A stretch of 64,000 nucleotides of DNA from Archilochus colubris (taxonomy: Eukaryota > Chordata > Aves > Apodiformes > Trochilidae): assembly GCA_023079485.1 (NCBI GenBank), contig CM041089.1, forward strand, positions 16,071,160 to 16,135,159, written 5' to 3'. How positions within the stretch are numbered: the stretch's first letter is position 1; each line of letters starts with the position of its first letter. Shown piece by piece: positions 11,326-23,755 of this stretch. The position numbers and the translations under genes are program-made. The notes beneath the pieces were generated by a model. That model ran no database searches and was not told the origin of the DNA. It was given only the letters and a program-made list of their open reading frames with translations.

Positions 11326-14300
11326 GTTCAACAGTTCTTCTGTGGGCTTGGGCTGCTGAGACACTTGCCTTGTTCAGGAAAACTTCTGAGGACAATTCTT
11401 CCCTGCTATAGCTCTGCAGAAGCAGGAATGGGTTTCCAGGGTAAGGAGGAGGAAGACCCAGCAGCCTGAATCACAGCTCTGCCACCAGGACAGTTTCCTC
11501 AGGCAGCCACAAACAGAGAAAGAATGCCTGGCATATGCTAATCCTTAGCAAGGGGAGACATGTTCCACAGGGTAGGCTGTCAAAAATCTAGTTTCCCTTT
11601 GATGGAAAGAGGAGGAGAGCATCTAAATTAAAATAGATGTGTTTTCTTACACAGAAAATAACACAGTATGAAAAGTTGTGATGTATTTCTATGAATAGCA
11701 TCCATAGAAGCAGGCCAGGCTTCATGATGTGACTGTTCTGGGGGTTAGAAAAATGTCATTTTGTGTGGCACTGTGAGGAGCTTTTCTGTGGAGTTTTCTC
11801 ACTCCCTGGTGCTAAGCTTGGTAGGAATCACTATGAGACTGCACTACAAATAGCATTGCTGGGCAACAGAGGTTAATACACAACAGGTAAAGCTGAAAGG
11901 TGTACACAGCACTTGGGTCTGACATATGTAATGCACCTCTCATTATACACACTGATGACAACAAGAGCTTTCATGTTTACATGTACTTCTAGGCTGTGAC
12001 AATTCATCCCTAAATAAATGAACATCAATATTCAGTTAAGAGTAATAAGGACTTGCCAGGAGAGTCTAAAGCTGTTGTGCTTCACATTTCATTTATGAAA
12101 GTGCCCTGGTGCTGCAGATTGATTTTCTTGGCTGTGTATTTCAGTTTCTCACCTATCTGGCACTGCATTAATTCCTGCATTGAAAGTTCCTCTCGTGATG
12201 ATGTTGTCTCACTAAGCACTCCAATTCCCCGCTGATGATCCCCAAAGCTCCCTCAATGAATCTCAGTGTTCCTACACTGACCCTGCCCAGGACTCCTCTC
12301 TCTTTGGTCAGTGATTAAAAAATGCCAGAATTCAGGACAGGTCCAGCTCCTGCGGGACACAAGACTGTAGCACAAGCTTGCCTACAAACTGTATTAAGGA
12401 TCCACCAAGTGCTACAATAAGTCACTGACAAAACACAAACCTCTTGATTCCAGTATTCTGAGCTTCTGCCTTGTCGCAGCCATATCCTAAATTGCAGCCA
12501 TAAAGATGATCAGCATCAAATTCACCGAGGGAGCTCCCAGGCATTCAGCTTTCTGGGTACATATTGTAGATTCAGAATGGTTTTGGTACCAATGGCTGTT
12601 TGAGCCCAAGAGACACCCCAAGAATCAGGATTCTGACACTCTGTAATGACCACTGCTGATTCCTGTGCAAGTCAGGCAGCCTTTTTACCAGCCATGAAAT
12701 GGTTTATACAGCCAGGACTGGAAAAATTACTGTATATTCTGCTATAAATATGAAGAAAAGATCACTTGGTGAATCTCCTAAGTTAAAGTTCAATGAGCTG
12801 GAGCTGTCCTTTTGAAAGAGCCACCTGTAAAGAGAGGTTGTGACTTCTCTAGCTGGTACACAGCCACTTGGTTGCTCAGCAGATTAGAACTAAAGGAAGA
12901 AGAGGCAGTGTAGAACAACACCTGAGGTCTTTTATATCAAGCCCTTTAGGACAGTATCATCTCAGATGAGCTGCCATTCCAGTGTGTTGTACATGACTGC
13001 TGCTGAAAATGTGCCAAATTAAAGAATATTTGTAAGTTAGGATGCTACAGAAGTAGAACTTTGTAGAAACAAGGAACGATGTCAGGTCATCAGACTCAGA
13101 CTGAGTTACATGCTTCAAGCCCAGCTTTTCTTATTCTTCTGAAATTAAGTATTTATTCAATGGAAGGATGATAGATTTTTGCTTTGCTTTCCTTTTCTTT
13201 GGAACATAGGGAATGCATAGAGTGTGGCCACAATGAAGGGATACCAGAGTAAATTAGTACATCCTGAAACATTAAAGTATGTCTCTTCTCCTTCAACCCA
13301 TATTCTGTTCAGGCTCCTCCATCAGTGTCCCAGAAAATTCGACACACTTATGGAAATGCTGGAGGAACTAGTAGGTTAGAAAAGAGATGACTCGTGGGGA
13401 AGACAATCACAGTCTATAAATAACCTCAAGGCAGCCACATAAATGTATAAATGAACGATGGGAATTAGTCAGTCTCAGAAGTTAGTACTTAAGTTGGCAG
13501 GATAAGTGAAGGAAAAGAATAACTGGTAAGGGAATAATGTGTCCAGGAAATCTGGCTAGGAACCAGCACTGTAAATATTCAAGATCAGGTCAAATCAGAC
13601 ACTGGTGGGAAAGCTGCACTGAGCAGATCTGCAAGTTCCCTAGAGCCAGACTAGAAGTTTCTAAGGTGTCTTTTCTGATGCTGCTTTTCCTATCCAGGAC
13701 ATCAGGATAAGCCCTATCCAGAGAAACTACTGCATCCACCCAACTAAATGTGGCTGCTTAAATTACAATTATCTATAAGCAGGTGGTTCACTGACTCAAC
13801 ACCTGCAATCTATTCCCTACCAGAGGCAGCATTTATGATGTGCTAATGTAGAAGGCACCGCACAACATCAATACAGCTGCTAATTAAATGATTAATAATA
13901 TTAAACCTATCTGCTGCTGATCTCATTGATAACAATGGTGTTAGGGATTCCCCTGTGCATCAGCAGTGATGGGGAATGACCCAGGGTGCAGCAACCTCCC
14001 TGAATGGCAGGGAGAAGAACCAGGACCTCCTCAGATAGCTGCACCTGGCCTGCCCAAGGCATCCCTGGCTCAGATCTCTTGATTTCCTGTCAAACAAAGA
14101 GCCAGAGAGGAGCAGTGAAGTATCTTAATGACATTAAAACAAACCAGAGAACCCTCCAGCACATGAGAGGCAGGGACTGCAAAGCCAGAGAAGAAGAGGT
14201 CACCTGTCACACGTCAGCACAGCCATTGTGTCACACTAAAATCACCCTTGAACAGGAATTGGGGCTCATCGGGTGACTCCTCAGCCTCCACATTCAGCAC

Positions 14301-17300
14301 GTTGCACCCCATCTCATTTCTGTACACACAGGAACAGTATCCCAGTGGCATCATACTTCAGGCCTCTGGTTGGTGCAGATGTCTCATTTTCCCTCAATAT
14401 TCCCCCAACATCTGGCATGGTGATATTTGTGTGGCAGACAGGAAACCAAAGCTAGCTGGGAGGGAGCCAGTGCAGCTAAAACCCTGCATTTAAGGAACAA
14501 AGCTGAGATCCTTAGTGGGATTTTCCTCAACACTCATCATTTTTATGACACCCCAGCACATGCAGAGCACAGATCCAAGCAGTCATGCTTCCAGATGGGA
14601 ATGCTCAGCATTTCTGTAAATCTGGCCTACCATACATCCTACCCAGCACCTGCACCACGAGGGATGTGCAAACTACAGCTCAGCAGATTGGGGGATGGTA
14701 CAGCAACCCCCAGCCACATTAATTTCATAGTTTCCAAACAAGATCTGAATTCTAAGAAGATCAGACCCTGCCCTACCTTGCAGTTTCCCACGTGCAACAA
14801 AAAAAAGGATGTGAGCACCTAAAGCTTGTGTTGCATGAGCACAAAGAGGGGGAGTTAAGACTGCAAAGACAAACAGAATTCCTGTGTTCACTAAAAAAGG
14901 AGATCTTAACCTATTAACTTTAATTATCACCACTTATGGAAAAAAGGAAAATAATTTAGATTATTAGATAATCTATATTAGATAATCTATAAGTAGATAA
15001 TAACAATTAGATAATAATAAGCAATAATAATAAGTAGATAATAATTTAAGAAACAACACCATTAGATTTCTAGAAGCACAATCCTACAGTTTCCTACAGT
15101 TCTTTAGAAACCCAGAAACACTGAATGTCACATAAACACGTGAGGATCTGTGGGCTTAGCAATAACCACAGAGTGCCTCCTGTTCCCTATTTAAAAATTC
15201 AGAGATGAGTATGAAGTAGCTCAGTCAGCCAGTGCTTTATTCCAGACCTGAGATTATTCCCTCCCCCCATCACATAATGAAGAGATCAAACCATTCTTAG
15301 CACACACATTTTTTACTCTCTGTTTGTATTAAACCTGGCAAGCCACATCTCTGCTTCATCACCCATTCCAGCCATGTGTTATCCCTGCAGAAATGATGCT
15401 TACATTTTTGGGTAAGTCAATTTGAGCAGTGATCAGCTTTCCTAGCTCCTAAACCTGTAAATATTTAATTTGCAACTGGATAGGACTTTTCAGCCCAACT
15501 ATTTTGCCCATTGTTTCACCTTGTTTTTTAAACAAGTTATACATATATTTTGGAAGGCTCCAAGCATCATGCAAGTGTGGGGTTTTTTTCTTTGTTTTTA
15601 TGGACTTATGTGCTGCTTTATATTTCTGCCCTTACTGTACCTTGTTCCCTACCTTCATCCAGTAAGAAGCACAGAGCCACCAGTTAAAGCCTCACCTGAT
15701 CCAGCTGCTGGGATGCCTGGCTCCAGGCTCGGAGGGGAGCAGATCCTGCTGAGATTTCCTGGCTCTGTTTCTCCATGCTTCCCTTTGCTCTCCAGCTCAG
15801 CACAACCCTTCTTCTTGAGGCAGTCATTTTGCCCAGACTGCCTTCAGCTGTTCCTAACCTAACCCAGTGGTCACTGCTCATCCTCTGACTGCACTGAATG
15901 CCCCCAGGAAGACTGGGGACATGGGGACAAGAAATCCAGCCACACCTAGGCCATGGGAGACTGTTTGCAGAAGCAGGAACTGCACAAAGAGCCAGGAGGT
16001 TTTCAGAGGTGGTTTCTCACTGGATAATTTGTGAGAATATCAAATTAAAAAAAAAAAAAAAGAAGGGCAACATTGGCCCTGAAGAGGGCAAGACCTAGGG
16101 AAGGAATTTCTGGCTCTCTGTGTGCAGCTCTGGAAAGATGATGATGGTGGTGAGACTGGGGTGTGGAGCTCCTGTGGCTGTGGGCATTTTAAAGCAAGTG
16201 CAAAGACAGATCATACAGAAATGTAGACCTAGAAGTGCTGTAAACCCCACAGAACACTGTTGTCAGACAGAGGAGATCATAGAGCAACAGCCTTTCTAAT
16301 GCCACAGCAAGATCCATGGATGGGAAGCAAAAGTGAGATGGATTTTAACCTTGAAATAAGGCAAAATTTATTAGAGAAAGTGTCATTAATTACTAAAACT
16401 GCTCACTAGGAGAGATGACAGACTTCACCAAAACTGGAGATCTGCTTCTAGGGGCAGTTTTATAGCCTAGACAGCTGGGAAAGAAGAGAAGAAACTTTTT
16501 TCCAGAAGAACCCTTCTGACCTTGATAAATCCTCTCCCCAGAGTGGACCTGATTTACTTCCTCTGTCCTCATCTTGTGGTTCTGTAACCATGGATCAAGT
16601 CAAACCTCACTGCAGAGTTGTGGGAGCTCTGTAGCTGGAATCAGGAAGGATTGAAAGTTGAAAAGGAATTTTCTTAGGGCCTCAGGGGATTTATTTTTTT
16701 TTATTGCCTGTCTCCCTTGCACAGTGCATAGCTTGCCTGCTAGCTTCATGTGGACATATTGCGATTAATACATTTCTTGTCTCTGCTGCTCTCTACCAGG
16801 AACAAAGTTTAATGTCTTGAAGAAAACAACTCCTCAGATTAACCAAGGATTAATATAGGGAACCCTGACTGAGCATCTGAGTACAACATTTTTCACCATA
16901 ATATTTGTTCCTATTTCCTTTGGTGTTCTCGAGCACATAAATAAAACTCAATTTACTGCCCAGACAGCATGAAAACCTGACAACAGATTGGGCTAAGTAG
17001 AATCAATGTTTCTCAATTCAATTTATCCACCACCTTTTGGGTATTTTATTTCTCTTCTGTATTAACAAATGGTGTAGGTAGAGAAAGAAGCAGTTACTCA
17101 GAGCTAATGTACCAATCCCACATGTCCAGAGGATACATTTTTTTTCTGCAATCCCTTTTTTTCTCCTAACTCTTACTCACAGAGTGAGACCCTGGGATCT
17201 TTCTGGCCTCCCAGCAGGTTGCTGGCACTGGCTTTGTGCAGGCTCAACTTTAGTCTTGTAATCCTATAAATCCACCATGATTAACTCCAGCCTGCTTGCA

Positions 17301-18602
17301 TAAAACCATCTCCCACTAATTACTGGATCTGTGTGCACATCCATACATTTGTGCCCACAGATATGTACTTGAGCTCGGGAATCTTGGCGCCAGCACTCCC
17401 ACCAACGCAAACCATCAGCTCAAAGCAATCCCAGACAGGTTGAGTGCAGCCAAACCCAGGCTGTACAAATTAAGGCTTCAATTTTTGTTTTTCATTCAGG
17501 ATCTCAGTGTCCCTTTCACACACACACTATCTGGAGCTGACAAGCTTTGCTGATACGAGCCCTTTATCAGATTATTCTGTGTCATTATTTCCCTTGTGAC
17601 TGACTGACTGACTAGCAGCATTTCCTCTAAGAAATGCAACAGCCTCAGGCAGGCTCTCATCTGCAGAGACCCCAGGCAGCTGCCTTTGCAGAGGTGACAT
17701 TTCCAAAGTGTGCTCATCACTGGCTCAGTACAGGGACCAAAAATGAACAGACAAACAAAAGATGCGAATCCTGATCCAAGAAAAGGTGAATTTTTTATTG
17801 AGAAAGGTGAGTGCACTGCTTCATTCCACCTGTTTTGAACAGCATGCCAGCAGCAGTATAAGCATTCACTGAATAGCCAATATAGATGTGAAAATGATGT
17901 CCCAAAAGCACAGGAAAAGGCACTCAAGAGAAAGAAGGCTGAGTGACAGCACTGCTGCTGCTCCTGCCACTGCTGCTGCTCCCTCTGACTGGGGATAGAA
18001 AAAGCAGACACAGATGGCAGCTGCTTTAGAGCAAAGCCCATCAGATCACTTTCTGTCCTCCACAGATCAGCAATAAATCTAAATTTCTATGTCCTTGAGA
18101 GAGCACTTTCCAGAACACCCACTTGTAACTTGACAGCCCTTGGGTCCCTCTTTACACCAAGTCCCACAAAGTTAATCTGCTGTTCCTAGGATCAAACTGG
18201 AAGCAAAATTATCAGTGCTAACACAAGCACTGCACCAGGCAGCCCACCTGAGTGTCCAGTTGTCCTCTCTTCAGATCCTACACGTTATCATTTCCCCTGT
18301 GTCACAAGAACATAGAACAGTCAAAAGAAGAGAAAGCTCCTGCACCTGTTTGTAGTGTCAGAATGGGGACAAAAAGAAGACAACAGACTCTGCTTCTTTG
18401 CCTGGGTGTTGAAAGGAAGGATGGAAATAACACAATATTAGGGAAGAGTTGATCCAGGGAACCAGCACAGTGAGCACCTTTAAATTAAAACTCACACTGT
18501 AAGTTCTGGGACATGGCAGGGACATGAACAGGAGCTGAAATGGGGTGAAGAAGAATTGCCCACCAGACATTTCTACACTGCCTGGTGTAGGATGGTTTCC
18601 TT
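11326..18602. other. Unique non-coding sequence (about 7.3 kb)
   Basis: No gene or interspersed repeat is recognised. Small structures within it are a TAGATAAT cluster at 14957-15049, an A15 run at 16047-16061, a perfect (TGAC)4 at 17597-17612, and GCTGCT-rich DNA near 17949-17990. The longest open frame (17496-18041, minus, 181 codons) has no recognisable domain and is low-complexity where it crosses the GCT-rich part. Confidence 0.5.
14957..15049. repeat. Degenerate tandem array of TAGATAAT units
   Basis: TAGATAAT occurs exactly at 14965, 14979, 14994, 15008 and 15035. The spacings are 14, 15, 14 and 27 nt, so the array has a period close to 14 nt with one unit blurred. The flanks are rich in ATAATAATAA. 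Each unit contains AGATAA, the consensus site of GATA zinc-finger factors, but chance in A+T-rich tandem DNA explains it equally well. Confidence 0.8.
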
Positions 18603-19327
18603 CATAGAATCATAGAATCATAGAACTGGCTGGGTTGGAAGGGACCTCAGAGATCACCAAGTCCAACCCTTGATCCACTCCCCCCGTGGTTCCCAGCCCA
18701 TGGCACTCAGTGCCACATCCAGGCTCTTTGGAAAGATCTCCAGACACGGAGAATCCACTACTTCCCTGGGCAGCCCATTCCAATGCCTGATCACCCTCTC
18801 CAGAAAGAAATTCTTTCTCATCTCCAACCTAAACCTCCCTGGCACAACTTGAGACCCTGCCCTCTTGTCTTGCTGAGAGTTGCCTGGGAAAAGAGCCCAA
18901 CCCCCCCCTGGCTCCAACCTCCTTTCAGGGAGTTGGAGAGAGTGATGAGGTCTCCCCTGAGCCTCCTCTTCTCCAGCCTCAACACCCCCAGCTCCCTCAG
19001 CCTCTCCTCACAGGATTTGTGCTGGATCCCTTCACAGCCTCCTTGCTCTTCTCTGGACCTGCTCCAGCACCTCAATCTCCTTCCTGAGCTGAGGGGCCCA
19101 GAACTGGACACAGGACTCAAGCTGTGGCCTCACCAGGGCTGAGCACAGAGGCAGAATCCCTTCCCTGGACCTGCTGGCCACGCTGTTCCTGAGCCAGCCC
19201 AGGATGCCATTGGCCTTCTTGGCCACCTGGGCACACTGCTGGCTCCTCTTCAGCTTCCTGGCAATCCAGACTCCCAGCTCCCTTTCTGCCTGGCTGCTCT
19301 CCAGCCACTCTGTCCCCAGCCTGTGTC
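18603..19327 (-). mobile_element. CR1 LINE, 5'-truncated copy (copy 3)
   Basis: On the + strand the copy begins with three CATAGAAT units, the reverse complement of the CR1 tail. Its minus-strand frames encode [23 protein letters not shown] to VQRRARRL (19032-19226), then [20 protein letters not shown] in another frame. It retains the 16 nt (CTGGAGAGCAGCCAGG on the minus strand, near 19290-19310) that are deleted in copies 1, 4 and 7, so it comes from a less damaged source. It is dead by 5' truncation and by the shared frameshift after RRARRL. Confidence 0.96.
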
Positions 19328-22300
19328 TCTTCTCTCACTTGGGTAGGTGAAGAGGGAAGGATTTCAGCACTCACCCTCGGTGCACTTTATTCTTTTGCAC
19401 ATCACATTCTGCCAGTGTGATGCTCACTGGGACTGAGCATGTCAAAGCCATTAGCAAGAGCAGAACAAACCACTGCCCTTCTTAAAAATCTGTAAACAAG
19501 TTTTGGATAACAACAAAAATATCCCTGTTAGCAGGACCTTCGTGTTCAGAGCTTGGCACAGAATTCAGTGCTATGCATCCTGGAGCCCCTAACAGTGCAC
19601 TGCACCTCTTACATCAGAAAACAGGAATCACTTGAGTTTCTCTGGGTCTCAAGTACCCATTCCTGTATGACCACATTTCTTTTAATAGCTGAAAGATTAA
19701 CAATAAGTATAACATTATATTTATTACTGGATGTAAACAATCATACTGTATGTCTGAATTAAAGCCAGTCTTCTTTGGGAGAGGATTCACTTCTGTCTTC
19801 TCCTTTATACTCTGCTGTTTACTGATATTTTCCTCATTTCTGCATCTTCTCTCTAACCCTACAATATAGAGACTTGAGACCCAGTTCACATGTCCCTCAA
19901 TTTCACACCTAACAGCTACAAATCTCCCTCACTTCAGGTATCTTCTTCCATTCACTTTACCTGGGCTGTTTTATCTCTTTTCTTTCCTCCTCAAGACCAA
20001 AGCCCAACTTCCCATTTTTTCCCAACTTTCTCCATTCCTAACGTTCCCTTCCTTAGCTCCAGTGTAGTTACAACCTAAAGATGACCAGGAAGATATGGAG
20101 AACCCATCAGGTCAGGAGGAGAGCAGGCATGAGAAAACAAGCAACTGGAAGAAAGGGACTAAGTCACCTGAAGCCATTTCAGCTGGACAAGAAGACCCAA
20201 AAAGCAGGGACAGGGACATGGCACTGAAGCCCAGACATTACATCAGGTCTGGATTGCTGTTTCAATGGAATGGAAACTTCTTGAACTGCTTCCACTTGAG
20301 AGTGTGCCATATACATTATAAGCTGAGTGGATTTTCACAGCTGCTATTAGAATTGAATTTTACCTTTCTCCAGAAAGAAATTTAATAAATTAAATTTCAA
20401 AGGCAAAAATAATGACTCACTGCCGTGTACATTCCCCTATTTGCATTGTAAAATAAACAAAAATAAGGTTTTAATTCAATAATCAATATCCATCAAACTC
20501 TGAATTTCAGCTTCAAGCCAAAGGCTAATAATAATATTTGGATTAGTAACACATAGCAATACATCCCTCTGCTCCCTGGGTCCCAGGGCTTAAGCATTTG
20601 CATGAATCACTAATGCACTGAATTGCTGCTCCAGATCAACAAAAGCTTGCAAATGCACTGCCTGGGTGATAACCTCTAGAAAACACAACCCTAGCTCAGA
20701 AATGCTGGTCCATACTAATGCACTTCAACAAAAATATTCATGCACTACAAGTGCTGATGCAGCCCCTGAGAGCAAGGTTTCCTCACTGTAGAAGCATCCT
20801 GGTTTTCTTCCCTAGGAGCTATCATTTAGTAAATGTTGTGCTATAGAACCCCAAGGAGAAAAGGAAGCAGTTCTGTCCTCATTAGTCAGACAAGGTGGCT
20901 CAGACATGATGATGTACTTCTTGCCAAAGAGACAGGGAGAAAACAGGGGGAAAAAGTCCAGTGGCTGATGAGAGAGAGAGAAAAATGTGCCCCAGGGTAG
21001 GCACAGTTTTCAGCTGTTTTAATTTGATTCCTTTTGTCGGGTTGCAGGTACCTGCAGGTCTAGGAACAGGCAATTCCCCAGGTGTGCCAGGGAGGAAGGT
21101 GGTGGTTTGGGGAAGATGGTGAACACATCACTAACAGTGACACACACTGCCCCACCACTTCTCCTCCTCTGCCACACACTTGCATGGATTTGGGAACAGA
21201 TTTCTCAACATTTAACCCAGAGCAGGGGGGATCCAGAGCCAGGCACAAGATGCTGAACACGGCTCTTACAAAATGGCTTTTACACAGCCTGACAGAGCCT
21301 GGGAACTGCACATTAGGAAAAGCACCACAGAAGGACATTTGGTGTCCTGTTGTGCTGACATGATGTGGAGGAAAAGCTGACCAGCTTTTCCTTCAAACTC
21401 TTCATTTGAAGAACAGTTGTTTGGGGTTTTTTTTTTAAATAGGTAATTCTACTTTTTCTCCTTCCACAGACACCATTTACTCATCACTTTGAAGTGTGGT
21501 GTCACAGCCAAATGCAACTGCTCTGTCCTGGTTCTGTTTAACAGTGTACTCGTGAGCTCTGGATGTACAAAACTGCCAATAAAAGGCATTTTATTAATCA
21601 ATTAAGCATGAAGGTTAATCTCAACAAGTAAAATGCTTCTAGTGGCATGAACTAGATAATTCCCACCTTTATAAAAGAGGATGAGTTAAAAAAATAAACT
21701 CTTATGGAACAGTAAGGCCCTATTCTCAAACCAGTGAGAACCAAAGATAAACGAGCAGTTTGGATAAGCCTACAAACAACAGCACATCATTTTTTGTCAG
21801 ATACCTGAAAGCACAACTTTGCTTCTTTCTTCAGAAAGAAGAGCAGTTCTTAGAAGCTAAACAGAATCCTGAACACAGCTTCTGTCTGAGCAGTGGCCAG
21901 CATAAAGTATGAAGCAAAAAATCAGCAGGGTTGCTACGTAAGCCAAGAGAATTTTCAGACTCCAAAGAAATGGTTAAGCTGAAAATTTCAAGCAGGAAAC
22001 ACACAGAAGAGAATGCCACAGAAAAAAAAAAAAAAAAAGATGGAAACATGAAATTATTTCCAAATAGTCACCACTGGCTTTTATCTAACTTAGAGCTTCA
22101 TTATCTTGTAAACTTCTGTTGATTTTACTGTGAATTGCATGCACTGGTGAGGAATTCACTTCTCCTTTCCAGCTGACTGCTGCTACTCCCTCTGCAAGAC
22201 CTCTGATCTGTCAGGCACACAATAAATGCTTTTTGGCCAAAACAACCATTTTCTGTAAAAGGCCAGTGTGGTATTTAGCCTCACATAGTTAGAAAGGTAT

Positions 22301-23193
22301 ACAGTAGCACAAGGAACAACTTTAACTGAACATTTGCTTTATTAACCTGTGTCTGCCCTATCCAGTTGGTGCATGACAGACAATGTTAGCAGCAAGCAGC
22401 TCAGAGGAGCTGAAGCTGGAAGGATTTCAAAGGACAGGATGGTCAGGACTGGGCTGCTCCTAAGACCAAAGCAAAACACATTCAAACCCCAGAGACTTTC
22501 TCATACTAGAAGCAGCCTCCAGCTATGATGTTCTGGATAATTTCAGTCTCAACACTTCAGATATTTCCCAGAAGGAGGATAGGAAAAATATATTGTTTTG
22601 CTCATGTTTAAAAACAGAAGAAAAAAATATTTTCTTTAAGAAGCTCTAGATTTGCAGTGTGAAAGTGCAGCTTGGAAATGCAATAGCTTTTCAGGAAAAA
22701 CAACTCATAAGCCATTAGAGAAGTTGCAAAGACATTCAGGTTTGTTGCAGGAGGCTTTGCTGAATACCCCACAGCCAGGACTGCCAGAGGCCACCCGAAG
22801 TTTGTCTACAAATGCGGTTTCCTCACTCAGCCTCTGGATCAAAAGCACACAACCAGGATCTTGTTTCTCCCCAGGCTCTGGCAGGGTGGACAAAAGAAAC
22901 CACAGTGTGCAAACAATAACACAAGAGCGTGGTCAGCGCTGGAAGCAGAGAGGCATCCAAGTTTACAAAGATAAGAAAACCTCTTTACATGCTAATAAAA
23001 GCCCTCCAAAGTCTAGAATGGAATCCAAACCAGGAATCTCAGGATTTCAGAAGTACCCTTCCTGTTCCTAGACATATACAGACCATATTTGAAAACATAT
23101 TCCTCATTCCTACTTCCTTCAAAAACCCCAACATACTATGTTTTCAGTTACTCCATTACCAAAACTGATGGAAAACTTATGGGTGAATGTGAA
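19328..23193. other. Unique non-coding sequence (about 3.9 kb)
   Basis: No exon or repeat family is recognised. The segment includes A+T-rich DNA with two perfect ATTTGCAT octamers and four ATGCACT words (20390-20760), a short GA-rich run near 20967-20982, and an A17 run at 22022-22038. Confidence 0.5.
20390..20760. promoter_or_regulatory. Candidate regulatory or conserved non-coding block
   Basis: Perfect ATTTGCAT octamers (the POU-factor site) lie at 20439-20446 and 20596-20603. ATGCACT occurs four times between 20613 and 20746. TAAT-containing A+T-rich DNA fills the gaps, and no repeat family explains the block. Calling it regulatory is inference from motif clustering alone. Confidence 0.2.
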
Positions 23194-23755
23194 TGTTACA
23201 GTTTGAGGGGGCACAGGTTGATTTTATGGTATTAATTCAAGGACCTATAGAGAAGGAGTTATTTAGGTCCCCCTTAGGGATCCAAGGGACAGAACAAGGA
23301 GGGCTCAGTATTCCCTCTCCTTTCCTGCCTTACCCTATGAAAGCCAGAGGAGAAGAAAGTCCACTCCCTCCTTTCTTCCTTCACTTCTCCAGCAGAAGTC
23401 TTGGAGGTTCATGCTCTTTGTCTTCTGCTCACCCTGCAGGATCCAACTCTATCAGTTGCTGGAAGAGCCTTGGACCCTCTTCCTGAGTCAGCTCTGCTGC
23501 AAGGGGCTTTGGGATATTTGTATCAGCAGCCCCTGAAATGAGGTTTTGTATATATTTGTATATTTTTCATTATTATCCCACCTGTTACTATTCCTTCCCT
23601 ATTCCATTCCCCTCCCTATTGCTTCCCTGTTCCATTAAACTTGTTCTAGTTTTCACTTCCAACCCTTCCTTATTTCCCCTTTTATCTTCCTCTGGGAGTT
23701 TGGGGAGGAGTAATAGAGAGCAATTCTGTTCTCTGTGCTTCGGTTCACCCTGGCA
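23194..23755 (+). mobile_element. Solo LTR of an ERVL-type endogenous retrovirus (family A)
   Basis: The 562-bp element begins TGTTACAG and ends CCTGGCA, so it has the canonical TG...CA ends. Direct repeats GTGAA (23189-23193) and GTGAG (23756-23760) flank it: a 5-bp target duplication with one transition, a length typical of ERVL-class integrases. The orientation follows the ATTAAA polyadenylation-type signal (in TTCCATTAAACTTG, near 23632-23645) after a TTTGTATATATTTGTATA stretch, an arrangement common to avian ERVL LTRs. No internal retroviral gene is present, so it is a recombination remnant (solo LTR). I cannot assign a database family name. Confidence 0.85.

Noticed and set aside
17496..18041. 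181-codon minus-strand frame with Gln repeats
   Set aside because: The Gln runs come from GCTGCT-rich DNA. The rest has no recognisable domain and no exon signals were found. I cannot support it as a gene.
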